Positions 44,755 through 52,673 of a stretch of DNA of 64,000 nucleotides are shown here, in pieces; position 1 is the first letter of the stretch, and each line of letters begins with the position of its first letter. Source of the stretch: Novosphingobium profundi (GTDB lineage Bacteria; Pseudomonadota; Alphaproteobacteria; Sphingomonadales; Sphingomonadaceae); the NCBI RefSeq assembly GCF_018491765.1, contig NZ_JABWCU010000018.1, positions 62,001 to 126,000 of the forward strand, read 5' to 3'. The notes under the pieces are model-generated. The model had not been told where the DNA came from and did no database searches. It saw nothing but the letters and a program-made list of their open reading frames with translations. Made by a program: the position numbers and the translations under genes.

Positions 44755-45876
44755 GTGAAATTCGGCTTCTTCAATCTCATGCCCTGGCCACACTATCCCG
44801 AGCCGCCCAAGGTTTACCCGACGCCCAACCGCGATTACGATCCGCTCGTCGGGCGTGAACTCTACAATGGTTACATCGACCTGCTGGTCCATGCCGAGAC
44901 TTGCGGGTTCGACTGGGTGGCCTGCAACGAGCACCATTTCAGTCCCTACGGCACGATGGCCAACTGCAACCTGATCGGCTCGATCCTCGCGCGCGAGACG
45001 AAGACCATTGGGCTTGCGATGGTCGGCAACCTGCTGCCGCTCTCCAACCCGGTGCGCGTGGCCGAGGAATACGCGATGATCGACGTCATCAGCGGTGGGC
45101 GCCTGATCGCGGGCTTCATGCGCGGGGTGCCGCACGAATACATCGCCTACAATTCGCCGCCCAGCGAATCGCGCCGGCGCCAGAAGGAGGCCGCCGAACT
45201 GGTCCAGCGCTGCTGGTCCGAGCCCGAGCCCTTCGGCTGGGAAGGCGAGTTCTACCAGTTCCGCTCGATCTCGATCTGGCCAAGGCCGATCCAGTCACCG
45301 CCGCCGATCCTGATGTCGGCGAGCAACGTCGAATCGGCCGCGATCGCCGCTGAAAGCCGCGCGATCATGGGCATGGGCCTGATCCACAACCTCGACGTCG
45401 CGCGCGCCAATGTCGATACGTACTATCGCGTGGCGGAGGAGAGCGGCTGGGCGCCCACGCCCGAGCATATCCTGATGGGGGCAAGCACCTGCATTTGCGA
45501 AACCGACGCAGAGGCCCGCGAGGTCTTCGCCAAGGCACTCGACTATTTCCACGATACCTTGATGAAGCCGACCTACGATGCGCTCAAGCTCGTCGCGCGC
45601 GCAGGCTTCTTCAACAAGCAGGAGGCCGGTTCGAGCTACGACAACCGCCTCGACAAGGTCGCCTCGAAGAAGACCATCGACGAGATGATCGAGGCGGGCT
45701 CGATCTTCTGCGGCAGCCCCAAGAGCGTGGTCAGCCAGATTACCCGCTTCAAGGAAAAGCTGGGCTGCGGCGCGATCAACCTGAGCATGCAGATCGGCAA
45801 CCTGCCGGTGGAGACGGTCCGCCGCGGCATGGATCTGTTCCGCGAGGAAGTTCTCCCCCAGGTGAAGGCGCTTTGA
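44755..45876 (+). CDS. LLM-class (luciferase-like) flavin monooxygenase
   Basis: A 373-residue luciferase-like monooxygenase. The opening KFGFFNLMPWP, GFDWVACNEHHFSPYGTMAN, LLPLSNPVRVAEEYAMIDVI and GRLIAGFMRGVPHEY are family signatures (bacterial luciferase alpha type using FMNH2 from a separate reductase). GTG 44755 has AAGGAG 8 bases before. The flavin reductase partner is not obvious in the window. It lies 26 bases after the transporter and 1 base before the hydrolase, so the three are cotranscribed. Confidence 0.85.
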   Translation: MKFGFFNLMPWPHYPEPPKVYPTPNRDYDPLVGRELYNGYIDLLVHAETCGFDWVACNEHHFSPYGTMANCNLIGSILARETKTIGLAMVGNLLPLSNPVRVAEEYAMIDVISGGRLIAGFMRGVPHEYIAYNSPPSESRRRQKEAAELVQRCWSEPEPFGWEGEFYQFRSISIWPRPIQSPPPILMSASNVESAAIAAESRAIMGMGLIHNLDVARANVDTYYRVAEESGWAPTPEHILMGASTCICETDAEAREVFAKALDYFHDTLMKPTYDALKLVARAGFFNKQEAGSSYDNRLDKVASKKTIDEMIEAGSIFCGSPKSVVSQITRFKEKLGCGAINLSMQIGNLPVETVRRGMDLFREEVLPQVKAL

Positions 45877-45877
45877 G

Positions 45878-46684
45878 ATGACCCAGACCACACTCGAACC
45901 GGGCCTGAAGGAAACCGGAATGGCTTACCAGACCCACACCGTCGCGCTGGGTGCGCGAGAGTTCGGCTACCTTGCTGCCGGAGAGGGGGAGCCGCTGCTC
46001 GTGCTGCACACCTCGGGCGGCCCCTTGTGGACGCCTCTGCTGGAAATGCTGGCCGCCACCCGCCGAGTGGTCATGCCGATCCTGCCGGGCTTCGGGGGAT
46101 CGGACCTTGTCGAGGGGCTTGCCGATCCGGCTGCCCTTGCGGGCTGGGTCGCGCAATTCAAGGCGGCGGTTCTGGGCGGGGAGGCGCTCGATGTCTTCGG
46201 GGGATCGTTCGGGGGGCAGGTGGCGCTGCATCTGGCGGCCGATCATCCGGGGCTCGTGCGCGATCTCGTGCTCGAGGCGCCTTCGGGCGTGGCCGTGGGC
46301 GCCGCGCCGCCGCCGCCCGGAAAGCCGGTGCTCTTCGCCCATCCCGAAAAGGCCGAAGGCCTCATGCCCTCGCCCGAGATCGCCGCGACCAATTCGGCGG
46401 CGTTTCGCGCCTATGGCGGTCCGGCGCTGGTCGACGAGGGGCTCCTGGCCAAGCTGGACGCGGTGACCATGCCCGTGCTGGTGATCCAGGGAACGTGCGA
46501 TGCGGTGACCCCTGTGCAAGCGGCGCGCTACCTCGCAGGGGCCTTGCCCAACTGCAAGATGACCTACGTCTACGATGCCGGCCACGGCGTCCAGGTCGAC
46601 CAGGCCGAGGCGATGTTCAAGGTCGTTCGCCACTTTCTCGACAAGGGGCCTGCCTTCATCGTGGCCGATCGCGCCTACGCCTGA
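45878..46684 (+). CDS. Alpha/beta hydrolase
   Basis: A 268-residue alpha/beta hydrolase with VLHTSGGPLWTPLLEMLA (oxyanion area), GGSFGGQVAL around the nucleophile Ser, VIQGTCDAVTPV for the acid and DAGHGVQVDQ for the His. The ATG at 45878 is 1 base after the preceding stop; an internal ATG at 45920 could also be used. It probably cleaves an ester or C-C bond in the product of the adjacent oxygenase. A strong terminator follows. Confidence 0.78.
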   Translation: MTQTTLEPGLKETGMAYQTHTVALGAREFGYLAAGEGEPLLVLHTSGGPLWTPLLEMLAATRRVVMPILPGFGGSDLVEGLADPAALAGWVAQFKAAVLGGEALDVFGGSFGGQVALHLAADHPGLVRDLVLEAPSGVAVGAAPPPPGKPVLFAHPEKAEGLMPSPEIAATNSAAFRAYGGPALVDEGLLAKLDAVTMPVLVIQGTCDAVTPVQAARYLAGALPNCKMTYVYDAGHGVQVDQAEAMFKVVRHFLDKGPAFIVADRAYA

Positions 46685-46705
46685 TCGGTCCGCCATTCGC
46701 CAATT

Positions 46706-46745
46706 AAAAGGGGGCCGGACATCGCCAATGTCCGGCCCCCTTTTT
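46706..46745. terminator. Strong bidirectional intrinsic terminator
   Basis: A perfect 17-bp stem, AAAAGGGGGCCGGACAT with its complement, around a CGCCA loop, and flanked by A- and T-runs on both sides. It separates the rightward hydrolase gene from the leftward GntR gene and can end transcripts from either direction. Confidence 0.93.
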
Positions 46746-46769
46746 CATGTCTGGTAGGGTGGCTCTTGC

Positions 46770-47453
46770 CTATTCGGCCTTCGTCGGTGCCTCGAAGGTG
46801 GCAAGGATCGTGTCGCGCGAGTTCACGATATGCGAGCGCACGGCGCTCATCGCGGCCTTGGCATCGCGCGCGACGATGGCATCGATGATCGCGTCCCACT
46901 CCGCCATGCCGTCATCGAGACGCTGCGGCGCCGACATCGAGGCGAGGCGCAGATAGGACACGCGCTTGAGTAGCTGCTTTCCCGTTTCGGCGATGATGCG
47001 GCTGCCCGAGCCTTCGAGGATGGTCTCGTAGAGCGCGGCGGCCTGCTCGGCGAGCGCGGGGATGTCCCCCTTGCGCACGATCTTGCGAATGGTCTTGGCC
47101 ATGCCTTGAAGCGATTTGATGACCTCGCAATCGTCGTTCTCGACGAGGCGGCGTACGGCGTCGGTCTCGATCAGGGCGCGAAGGTCATAAATATCGCGCG
47201 CGTCCTGTGCGCTTACGTGGGCAACCGATATGTTTCGGCGCGGGCCGGCCTCGATCAGGCCTTCCGCCTGGAGCTGGCGCAGCGCTTCGCGTACCGAAGT
47301 GCGGCTGACCCCCAGGGCCTCGCACAGTTCGCGTTCGACGAGGCGCTTGCCCGGTGGATAAAGGCCGCTGGCGATGGCCGCGCGCAGCTTGGCCAGTGCA
47401 TGTTCGCGTACGAGAGTGGGATTTGCGTCGATGCGCAGATCTTTAACGTCCAA
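46770..47453 (-). CDS. FadR-type GntR transcriptional regulator (FCD domain)
   Basis: A 227-residue GntR regulator. The winged HTH includes REHALAKLRAAIASGLYPPG and LGVSRTSVREALRQLQAEGL; the C-terminal FCD domain starts near DARDIYDLRALIETDAVRRL. The start is TTG 47453, the only credible one before the HTH, with GAGG about 9 bases upstream. Two of the usual FCD metal-ligand His positions are altered (YETIL for FHxxL; EWDAII for EHxxI). An operator copy (47527-47537) lies 75 bases upstream, suggesting autoregulation. It is the likely regulator of the 43-63 kb catabolic genes. Confidence 0.85.
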   Translation of the reverse strand: MDVKDLRIDANPTLVREHALAKLRAAIASGLYPPGKRLVERELCEALGVSRTSVREALRQLQAEGLIEAGPRRNISVAHVSAQDARDIYDLRALIETDAVRRLVENDDCEVIKSLQGMAKTIRKIVRKGDIPALAEQAAALYETILEGSGSRIIAETGKQLLKRVSYLRLASMSAPQRLDDGMAEWDAIIDAIVARDAKAAMSAVRSHIVNSRDTILATFEAPTKAE

Positions 47454-47526
47454 AGGTTCTGTCCCTCTTCGGCTAGGGCGTACGACACAACGTGTGTCGG
47501 ATTCGTGCCTATAGCCTTCATGTATG

Positions 47527-47537
47527 CTGTCATACAA
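47527..47537 (+). promoter_or_regulatory. GntR-type operator, site C
   Basis: CTGTCATACAA matches the motif except for its first base. It lies upstream of the GntR gene itself. Confidence 0.7.
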
Positions 47538-47622
47538 TATGCGAATGGATCCGGGGCGGGAAGGTGACAGGATGCCCCGCCCGTCCAGCCCGCCCGTTCG
47601 AATTTGCCCATCCGGCTTTGAC

Positions 47623-47667
47623 GCTCTGGTTTCCGGGCGATGTGACCGATCGCCTGGAAACCAGAGC
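47623..47667. terminator. Long hairpin between tannase-like and GntR genes
   Basis: GCTCTGGTTTCC (47623-47634) pairs perfectly with GGAAACCAGAGC (47656-47667), and inner GGCGAT/ATCGCC extends the stem past a bulge. No T-run follows. It lies just past the tannase-like stop and could end or stabilise that transcript before GntR. Confidence 0.6.
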
Positions 47668-47675
47668 ATGGCAGC

Positions 47676-49298
47676 TCAATCGTGCCCAGGCCCCCAGATC
47701 CAGTCGATGCGGTCGTCGGGCATCCGGGCCGGCATGACCCGGTGCCAGTTCGCAGCGAGGTCGGGCGAGCCTTTGCCATTGTACTTGGCATAGGCGGGAT
47801 AGGCATAGAGCGGGCGGGTGCGCTTGACGACATCACCCTCGCGCTGCGTGGCGACCACGCCGTCGGGCGCGCGGCCCTGTTCGACCCAGGCCATGATCGC
47901 GGGAATGAAGTCGAAGGTGTTGGGCGCATCGCCGCCTCGGCAATGGAACATGCCGGGCACCATGAAGACGCGGAACCAGTCGCGCAGTTCGGCCATGCCG
48001 CCAAGCCGGGCGGCGACCTGCGAATAGTAGTCGAGCGAGCCGAGCGGGGTCACGCCCTGGTCGGCCCAGCCATGGTAGAGGATGAGACGGCCGCCGCGTG
48101 CGTGGAAGGCGGCCAGGTCGGGCGCTTCTCCCGGGGTTACCGGATCGTACTGGGCCACTTGCGCACGGACTTTGGCCATGTCGGTGTCCCAGTTGAAATC
48201 ATGATAGTCGAAGTCGCGGCGTGGCTGGTCGAACATCAGGTAGCGCAGCGAGCCTTCGGGCAGGGTCCAGGTGTCGTCTCCGCCCCAGGCGCCTTCGCTG
48301 CCGGGCATCATCCCGCCCGGGACAAGCCGCTCGCCCTTGCTGTTGCGCGGGCCATCGTAATTCGCCTTGGCTGCGGCAATCTGCTTGGCCGAAAGGCAGC
48401 CGGAGCTCTGGCCCGGCTTGCACAGCAGGACAGCCGGATCGAAGTGGCAGGCGCGCGGGTCCATGATGATCCCGTCCTTCAGGCCGTCGATGCCATCGCA
48501 GGCCTTGATCGTGGCGGCGTGCAGGAGCGCAAGTGCCGCCGTGTCGAAGACCGGCACGTTGTCTCGGTCGAACAGGTGCTGCGCGGCCCAGGTGTTGGCA
48601 ATCGCACCAAGGCGTCCCGCGAAGGCCGGATCGCCCGCGATGATGCCGTCGAAGTCGTCCGGCTGGTGCTGGGCGAGGTAAAGCCCTTCGCGCCCGCCGG
48701 TCGAGCAGCCGCGAAAATAGCTGTAAGCGGGCTTGGCCTTGTAGAAGAGCGCGATAAGCCGCTTGGCGACGACGGCGGTGGCGTGCGTGGCGCGCCCGGC
48801 ATAGTCGCGGCGCAACTGGGGGTCGGCGCCCCACAGGGGATCGCTCAGGACCGCGCCGACGTGGCCCAGGTTGTTGGCCGCGACGACGAAATCGCGCGCC
48901 AGCATGTCCCCGCAGCCGCGCGCGTTGACGAAGCCGCAAAAGCCCCCACAGCCGATCTGGAAATAGCGTCCGTTCCACGTGGTCGTGGGCAGGCGCACCT
49001 CGAACTGGATCTGGGGCTCGATGTAGCCGGTTACTGCGCAATAGGCGTGGGTGTCGCCCGAGGCCTCGACGAGCTTGCTCGACAGGATCGTGGCGGGAAA
49101 GTCCTTGGCGCGCGAGAGGTCGGCCTTGCCCAGGGCGGCGCAGTCCATCGTGGCGGAAAGCGAGGCGTCGAGCGCCGCCTTGGCGGGCGTGGCGGGAGTC
49201 TGGGCCAGCGCCGGGCGCGCGGCGCCAAGCGCCAGCAGCGACAGGAGCAGCAGCGCCAGGGATCGCACCTTGAACGGGAAGGGAAGGAAGCGTGGCAA
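47676..49298 (-). CDS. Tannase/feruloyl esterase family protein
   Basis: A 540-residue secreted esterase of the tannase/feruloyl esterase family. Signal peptide LALLLLSLLALGAARPALAQ; nucleophile motif GCSTGGREG; conserved GCGGFCGFVNARGCG; a calcium-site-like Asp-rich part (CDGIDGLKDGIIMDP); C-terminal HGWADQGVTP and MFHCRGGDAP with the Asp and His. It should split a phenolic ester in the periplasm. It is transcribed leftward with the amidohydrolase 60 bases upstream. Confidence 0.85.
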   Translation of the reverse strand: MPRFLPFPFKVRSLALLLLSLLALGAARPALAQTPATPAKAALDASLSATMDCAALGKADLSRAKDFPATILSSKLVEASGDTHAYCAVTGYIEPQIQFEVRLPTTTWNGRYFQIGCGGFCGFVNARGCGDMLARDFVVAANNLGHVGAVLSDPLWGADPQLRRDYAGRATHATAVVAKRLIALFYKAKPAYSYFRGCSTGGREGLYLAQHQPDDFDGIIAGDPAFAGRLGAIANTWAAQHLFDRDNVPVFDTAALALLHAATIKACDGIDGLKDGIIMDPRACHFDPAVLLCKPGQSSGCLSAKQIAAAKANYDGPRNSKGERLVPGGMMPGSEGAWGGDDTWTLPEGSLRYLMFDQPRRDFDYHDFNWDTDMAKVRAQVAQYDPVTPGEAPDLAAFHARGGRLILYHGWADQGVTPLGSLDYYSQVAARLGGMAELRDWFRVFMVPGMFHCRGGDAPNTFDFIPAIMAWVEQGRAPDGVVATQREGDVVKRTRPLYAYPAYAKYNGKGSPDLAANWHRVMPARMPDDRIDWIWGPGHD

Positions 49299-49357
49299 GA
49301 TCGAACTCCGCTGGAACGAGGAAATGGGCAGGGGCGGGTTGGGGGACCGATGGCGTG

Positions 49358-50716
49358 TCAGGGGATGGAAAGCGCGACGGGGATTTCCTGGCCGCCTTGC
49401 TTGTAGACAGTGCCGTTCTTCATCACGAAGGCGACATGCTCGACAAGCGTGATGTCCTTCGTCGGATCGCCCGCGACGGCAATGATGTCGGCGTAGCGTC
49501 CGGGGGCAATGAGGCCGATCTCGTCCGAGCCGATCAGCTCGGAATTTCGGATCGTTGCCGCCTGGAGCACTTCGCGCGGCGCCATCCCGGCCTTGACCAT
49601 GATCTCGGCTTCCTTGGTGTTTTCGCCCGATCCGGTGTCGCTGCCGAAGGCGATCTTGACGCCGTCCTTGTAGGCGCGGGTCAGCTTGTCGAAGCCCGTG
49701 CCCATTGCCAGCACCTTGGCACGGGTCGAGGGGCTGAGCGCCTCGGGGTCCTTCGTCGCGGTTTCATAGAGCTTGTACGTGGTGAGGAGAGTGGGCACGA
49801 ACCAGGTCCCGTGCGCGCGCATGAGCTGGAAGCTTTCCTCGTCGGCATAAGTGCCATGCTCGATCGAATCGACGCCCAGGCGCACCGCGGCGTCGATCGC
49901 GGCCTTGCCATGGGCGTGCGCGGCGATCTTGAGGCCCATCATGTGCGCCGCCTCGACTGCCGCGCCGATCTCGGCGTCGGTCATCAGCTTGGCCTTGGGG
50001 TCATCGTTCTGGCTGACGACCCCGCCCGAGGGCATGATCTTGATGACCTTTGCGCCCAGCTTGTGCTCCTTTCGGCCAAGCGCCAGCACCGCGTCCGCGC
50101 CATTGGCGATGCCGGCTCCGAATTCGGGACGGCTGACATCCTCGGCAAGTCCGCTGCTCCAGTCGTTGTGGCCTCCTGTGGGGCCGATGTCCTCGCCCGA
50201 ATTCCACATGCGCGGCCCCACGACGGTGCCGTTCTCGATGGCCTTTCGCAGCGCCGTATCGACCCCGTAGAGCGCGCCGAGATCGCGCACCGTGGTCACG
50301 CCCGAAAGCAGGACCTTGCGGGCGTTGACGGTGGAGGCCAGCGCCACGTCGAGCGGCGAATTGGTCATCGTCTTGGCGATCGAATTGCCCGTGCGGGGAA
50401 GCGAGGTGATGTGCGTGTGCGCATCGATGATCCCGGGCAGCACGGTCATGTCTTCCAGGTCGATGACCTCGGCGTCCGCCGGGATGGGCGATGCATAACC
50501 GGTCTTGACCGCGACGATGCGCGCGTCGCGCACGGTGATGGTCGTGGGGCCGGTGATCGTGCCGGTCTTCGCATCGAACATGTGTCCGGCGTGGATCACG
50601 GTGTCGCGCGCGATCGCGGCGCCGGTGCCCTGCGCGCTCAAGGCCAGCGCCGTCAGGGTCAGGCGCAAGGCGCGGCGGCGGGATGGGAAGCGGCGCCTAA
50701 GAGCGGCAGGACTCAT
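49358..50716 (-). CDS. Secreted metal-dependent amidohydrolase
   Basis: A 452-residue amidohydrolase-superfamily enzyme (imidazolonepropionase/Xaa-Pro-dipeptidase-like group). The metal ligands can be traced: HTH in GIIDAHTHITSLP, Lys in KVIKIMPSGGV, His in AAHAHGKAAI and SIEHGTYADE, Asp in FGSDTGSG. An exported leader (RLTLTALALSAQGTGAAIA) follows ATG 50716; the frame opens further upstream to 50836 across the operator. GAGG precedes the ATG. Operator site D lies 77 bases upstream. It may hydrolyse an amide or lactam-like bond of the substrate outside the cytosol. Confidence 0.82.
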   Translation of the reverse strand: MSPAALRRRFPSRRRALRLTLTALALSAQGTGAAIARDTVIHAGHMFDAKTGTITGPTTITVRDARIVAVKTGYASPIPADAEVIDLEDMTVLPGIIDAHTHITSLPRTGNSIAKTMTNSPLDVALASTVNARKVLLSGVTTVRDLGALYGVDTALRKAIENGTVVGPRMWNSGEDIGPTGGHNDWSSGLAEDVSRPEFGAGIANGADAVLALGRKEHKLGAKVIKIMPSGGVVSQNDDPKAKLMTDAEIGAAVEAAHMMGLKIAAHAHGKAAIDAAVRLGVDSIEHGTYADEESFQLMRAHGTWFVPTLLTTYKLYETATKDPEALSPSTRAKVLAMGTGFDKLTRAYKDGVKIAFGSDTGSGENTKEAEIMVKAGMAPREVLQAATIRNSELIGSDEIGLIAPGRYADIIAVAGDPTKDITLVEHVAFVMKNGTVYKQGGQEIPVALSIP

Positions 50717-50792
50717 GCGAGGACCTCGTTGTCGACTGGGAAGAGGAGCGGGCTGTTCGGGCGGAGGGTCTTGCGCGATCAGGTTGTGACTT

Positions 50793-50803
50793 TTGTCATA
50801 CGA
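50793..50803 (+). promoter_or_regulatory. GntR-type operator, site D
   Basis: TTGTCATACGA fits TNGTNNNACNA. It lies upstream of the amidohydrolase and tannase-like operon. Confidence 0.72.
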
Positions 50804-50822
50804 TATGAACGTAATAGCAAGA

Positions 50823-51818
50823 TCACGCCGAGGCAAGAAAGCGTTCGGCGCGGATTTTTTCAGGAGGGATGCCGGCGCCGCGCAAGGCCGTGCGTGCTGC
50901 CTCGATCATCGCAGGCGGTCCGCAAAGGTGAAAGGCGGTGTCGGGGGAGAGATCCTCGGACGCGAGCAGGGCGAGCGCATGGCCCGGACGAATCGGGCCA
51001 TTGGCACCTTCGATCAGGGCGATGCGCACCTCCAGTCCCGGCACCCGGGATTCCAGTTCGCGAAGGTGGTCGTGCAGGAACAGGTGTTCGGGCGCGGCGC
51101 AGCCAAAGCACAGCAACTTTGGCGAGGTGTCACCCTCTTGTGCGGCGATCATCGCAAGGATCGGGGCAAGCCCGGTGCCGCCCGCGAGGAAGACTTGCCG
51201 CGCGGCTCGGGTGTCGACGGCAAAGCCTCCCAGCGGGGCCTGCACGACGAGGCGGTCTCCAGGCTCCGCCCGCTCGGTCATCCAGCGGGTGACTTCGCCG
51301 CCTTCGACATGGCGGATGAGCAGCGTGACGAAGGGCATGTCCGCAGGCGTGCTGGCGATTGAATAGGCCCTTGCGGCGCGCAGGCCCGGGGGGCGCAGGC
51401 GGATGTACTGGCCCGGCTGGAAGGCGAATTCGCAGCCATCCTCGAGGCGCAGGACAAGGCGGGTAACGCTTGTGCACAGGGGCTCGAGGCGTTCGAGCGT
51501 GGCGCGCAGCTTGGCCGGTTCGCTCGGGCGCGGGGCTAGGGGGTATTCCAGCTGGAGCGTGGCATCCCCGCGCAGGCGCGTGCAGCACGTGGCGACGAGA
51601 CCTTCGGCCGCTTCCTCGGTGCTGACGATCGGGGCCCGAGCCCCGGTCAGGGAATCGCCTTGAGCACAACGCGCAAGACAGGCCCCGCATTCGCCCGAGA
51701 GGCAGTCGCTGCGCAGCGGTGCGTCCTGGCGCAGGGCGGCTTGCGCCAGCGTCTCTCCCTCTTCGACAAGCAGCTCGAACGCGGCTTCGTCGGCAAATTC
51801 CAGTCGTGCCTTGAACAT
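50823..51818 (-). CDS. Ring-hydroxylating oxygenase reductase (2Fe-2S, FAD, NAD)
   Basis: A 331-residue reductase. An N-terminal plant-type ferredoxin domain has C-x4-C-x2-C in CLSGECGACLARC with a fourth Cys in ATCC; then an FAD domain (RAYSIAST, the RxYS motif) and NAD domain (FLAGGTGLAPILAMI, LCGPPAMIEAA). This is the CarAd/BenC arrangement that delivers electrons to Rieske oxygenases. ATG 51818 has GAGG 7 bases upstream; ATG 51854 is in frame but sits inside operator site E. It is divergent from the hydratase and oxygenase genes it probably serves. No separate ferredoxin gene is seen nearby. Confidence 0.85.
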   Translation of the reverse strand: MFKARLEFADEAAFELLVEEGETLAQAALRQDAPLRSDCLSGECGACLARCAQGDSLTGARAPIVSTEEAAEGLVATCCTRLRGDATLQLEYPLAPRPSEPAKLRATLERLEPLCTSVTRLVLRLEDGCEFAFQPGQYIRLRPPGLRAARAYSIASTPADMPFVTLLIRHVEGGEVTRWMTERAEPGDRLVVQAPLGGFAVDTRAARQVFLAGGTGLAPILAMIAAQEGDTSPKLLCFGCAAPEHLFLHDHLRELESRVPGLEVRIALIEGANGPIRPGHALALLASEDLSPDTAFHLCGPPAMIEAARTALRGAGIPPEKIRAERFLASA

Positions 51819-51847
51819 CGGATGCCTCACCAGAAATGCGGTTGTCT

Positions 51848-51858
51848 TTGTCATACAA
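51848..51858 (+). promoter_or_regulatory. GntR-type operator, site E
   Basis: TTGTCATACAA lies in the divergent gap between the reductase and hydratase genes, 3 bases upstream of a TATAAT. Binding here would block the hydratase promoter directly. Confidence 0.78.
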
Positions 51859-51861
51859 TCA

Positions 51862-51867
51862 TATAAT
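51862..51867 (+). promoter_or_regulatory. Consensus -10 of the ring-cleavage operon
   Basis: TATAAT at 51862-51867 precedes ATG 51876 by 8 bases, so the transcript would begin at or within a few bases of the start codon. No clear -35 is seen at 17 bases. Confidence 0.6.
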
Positions 51868-51875
51868 ATGAGGCT

Positions 51876-52673
51876 ATGACTTCAACCGAAATTCTCGCGC
51901 ATCGGCTGAACGGTGCCTATCATGGTCCGCTGATCTCTCCGATCGCGGCCGAGCTGGAAGAGGGCTCGATCGCGGCGGCCTATGCGGTCCAGCTCGAGCA
52001 GGTGCGGATGTGGCAGGCGGCCGGGCGCCGCGTGGTCGGTCGCAAGATCGGACTGACGTCACCGGCCGTTCAGCGCCAGCTTGGCGTCGACAGCCCCGAC
52101 TTTGGACACCTGATGGCCGACATGGTCTTTGGCGATGCCACTGAACTCGACTACACCCGGCTCCAGCAGCCCAAGGCCGAGGCCGAGATCGCGCTGATTC
52201 TCGAAAAGCCGATCCCGCATCCCGACGCCACCGTGGCCGACGTGATCGCCGCGACCGGCTGGGTCCTGCCCGCGCTCGAGATCGTCTCGAGCCGGATCGC
52301 CGACTGGCGCATCTCGATCCTCGACACCGTGGCGGACAACGCCTCCTCCGGGCTCGTCGCGCTGGGTGGCCCCGCGCGTCGCCTCGACGGGCTCGACCTC
52401 GTGGGGTGTACGATGACCATGTGGAAGGGCGAGGAAGTCGTCTCGCAAGGGCGCGGCGCGGATTGTCTGGGCAGTCCGCTCAACGCCGCCGCCTGGCTGG
52501 CGCGCGCGGCCTGCGCCAACGGCACCCCGCTCGAGGCCGGCGAAGTGATCCTGACGGGCGCGCTGGGGCCGATGGTCCCGGTCGCGCCCGGCGACGTCGT
52601 GCGCGCCGAGATTTCCGGCATCGGCGCCGTCGAAACCCGATTTTCTGTTCCCGATAAGGAGATTAGCGCGTGA
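51876..52673 (+). CDS. mhpD: 2-hydroxypenta-2,4-dienoate (2-keto-4-pentenoate) hydratase
   Basis: A 265-residue hydratase of the MhpD/DmpE/BphE family, adding water to 2-hydroxypenta-2,4-dienoate to give 4-hydroxy-2-oxovalerate in meta-cleavage pathways. Signatures: GRKIGLTSPAVQRQLGVDSP, PKAEAEIALILEKPI with the metal-binding Glu pair, and ALEIVSSRI. It is the first gene of the rightward ring-cleavage operon. Its message is probably leaderless or nearly so. The stop overlaps the next start by GTGA. Confidence 0.9.
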   Translation: MTSTEILAHRLNGAYHGPLISPIAAELEEGSIAAAYAVQLEQVRMWQAAGRRVVGRKIGLTSPAVQRQLGVDSPDFGHLMADMVFGDATELDYTRLQQPKAEAEIALILEKPIPHPDATVADVIAATGWVLPALEIVSSRIADWRISILDTVADNASSGLVALGGPARRLDGLDLVGCTMTMWKGEEVVSQGRGADCLGSPLNAAAWLARAACANGTPLEAGEVILTGALGPMVPVAPGDVVRAEISGIGAVETRFSVPDKEISA

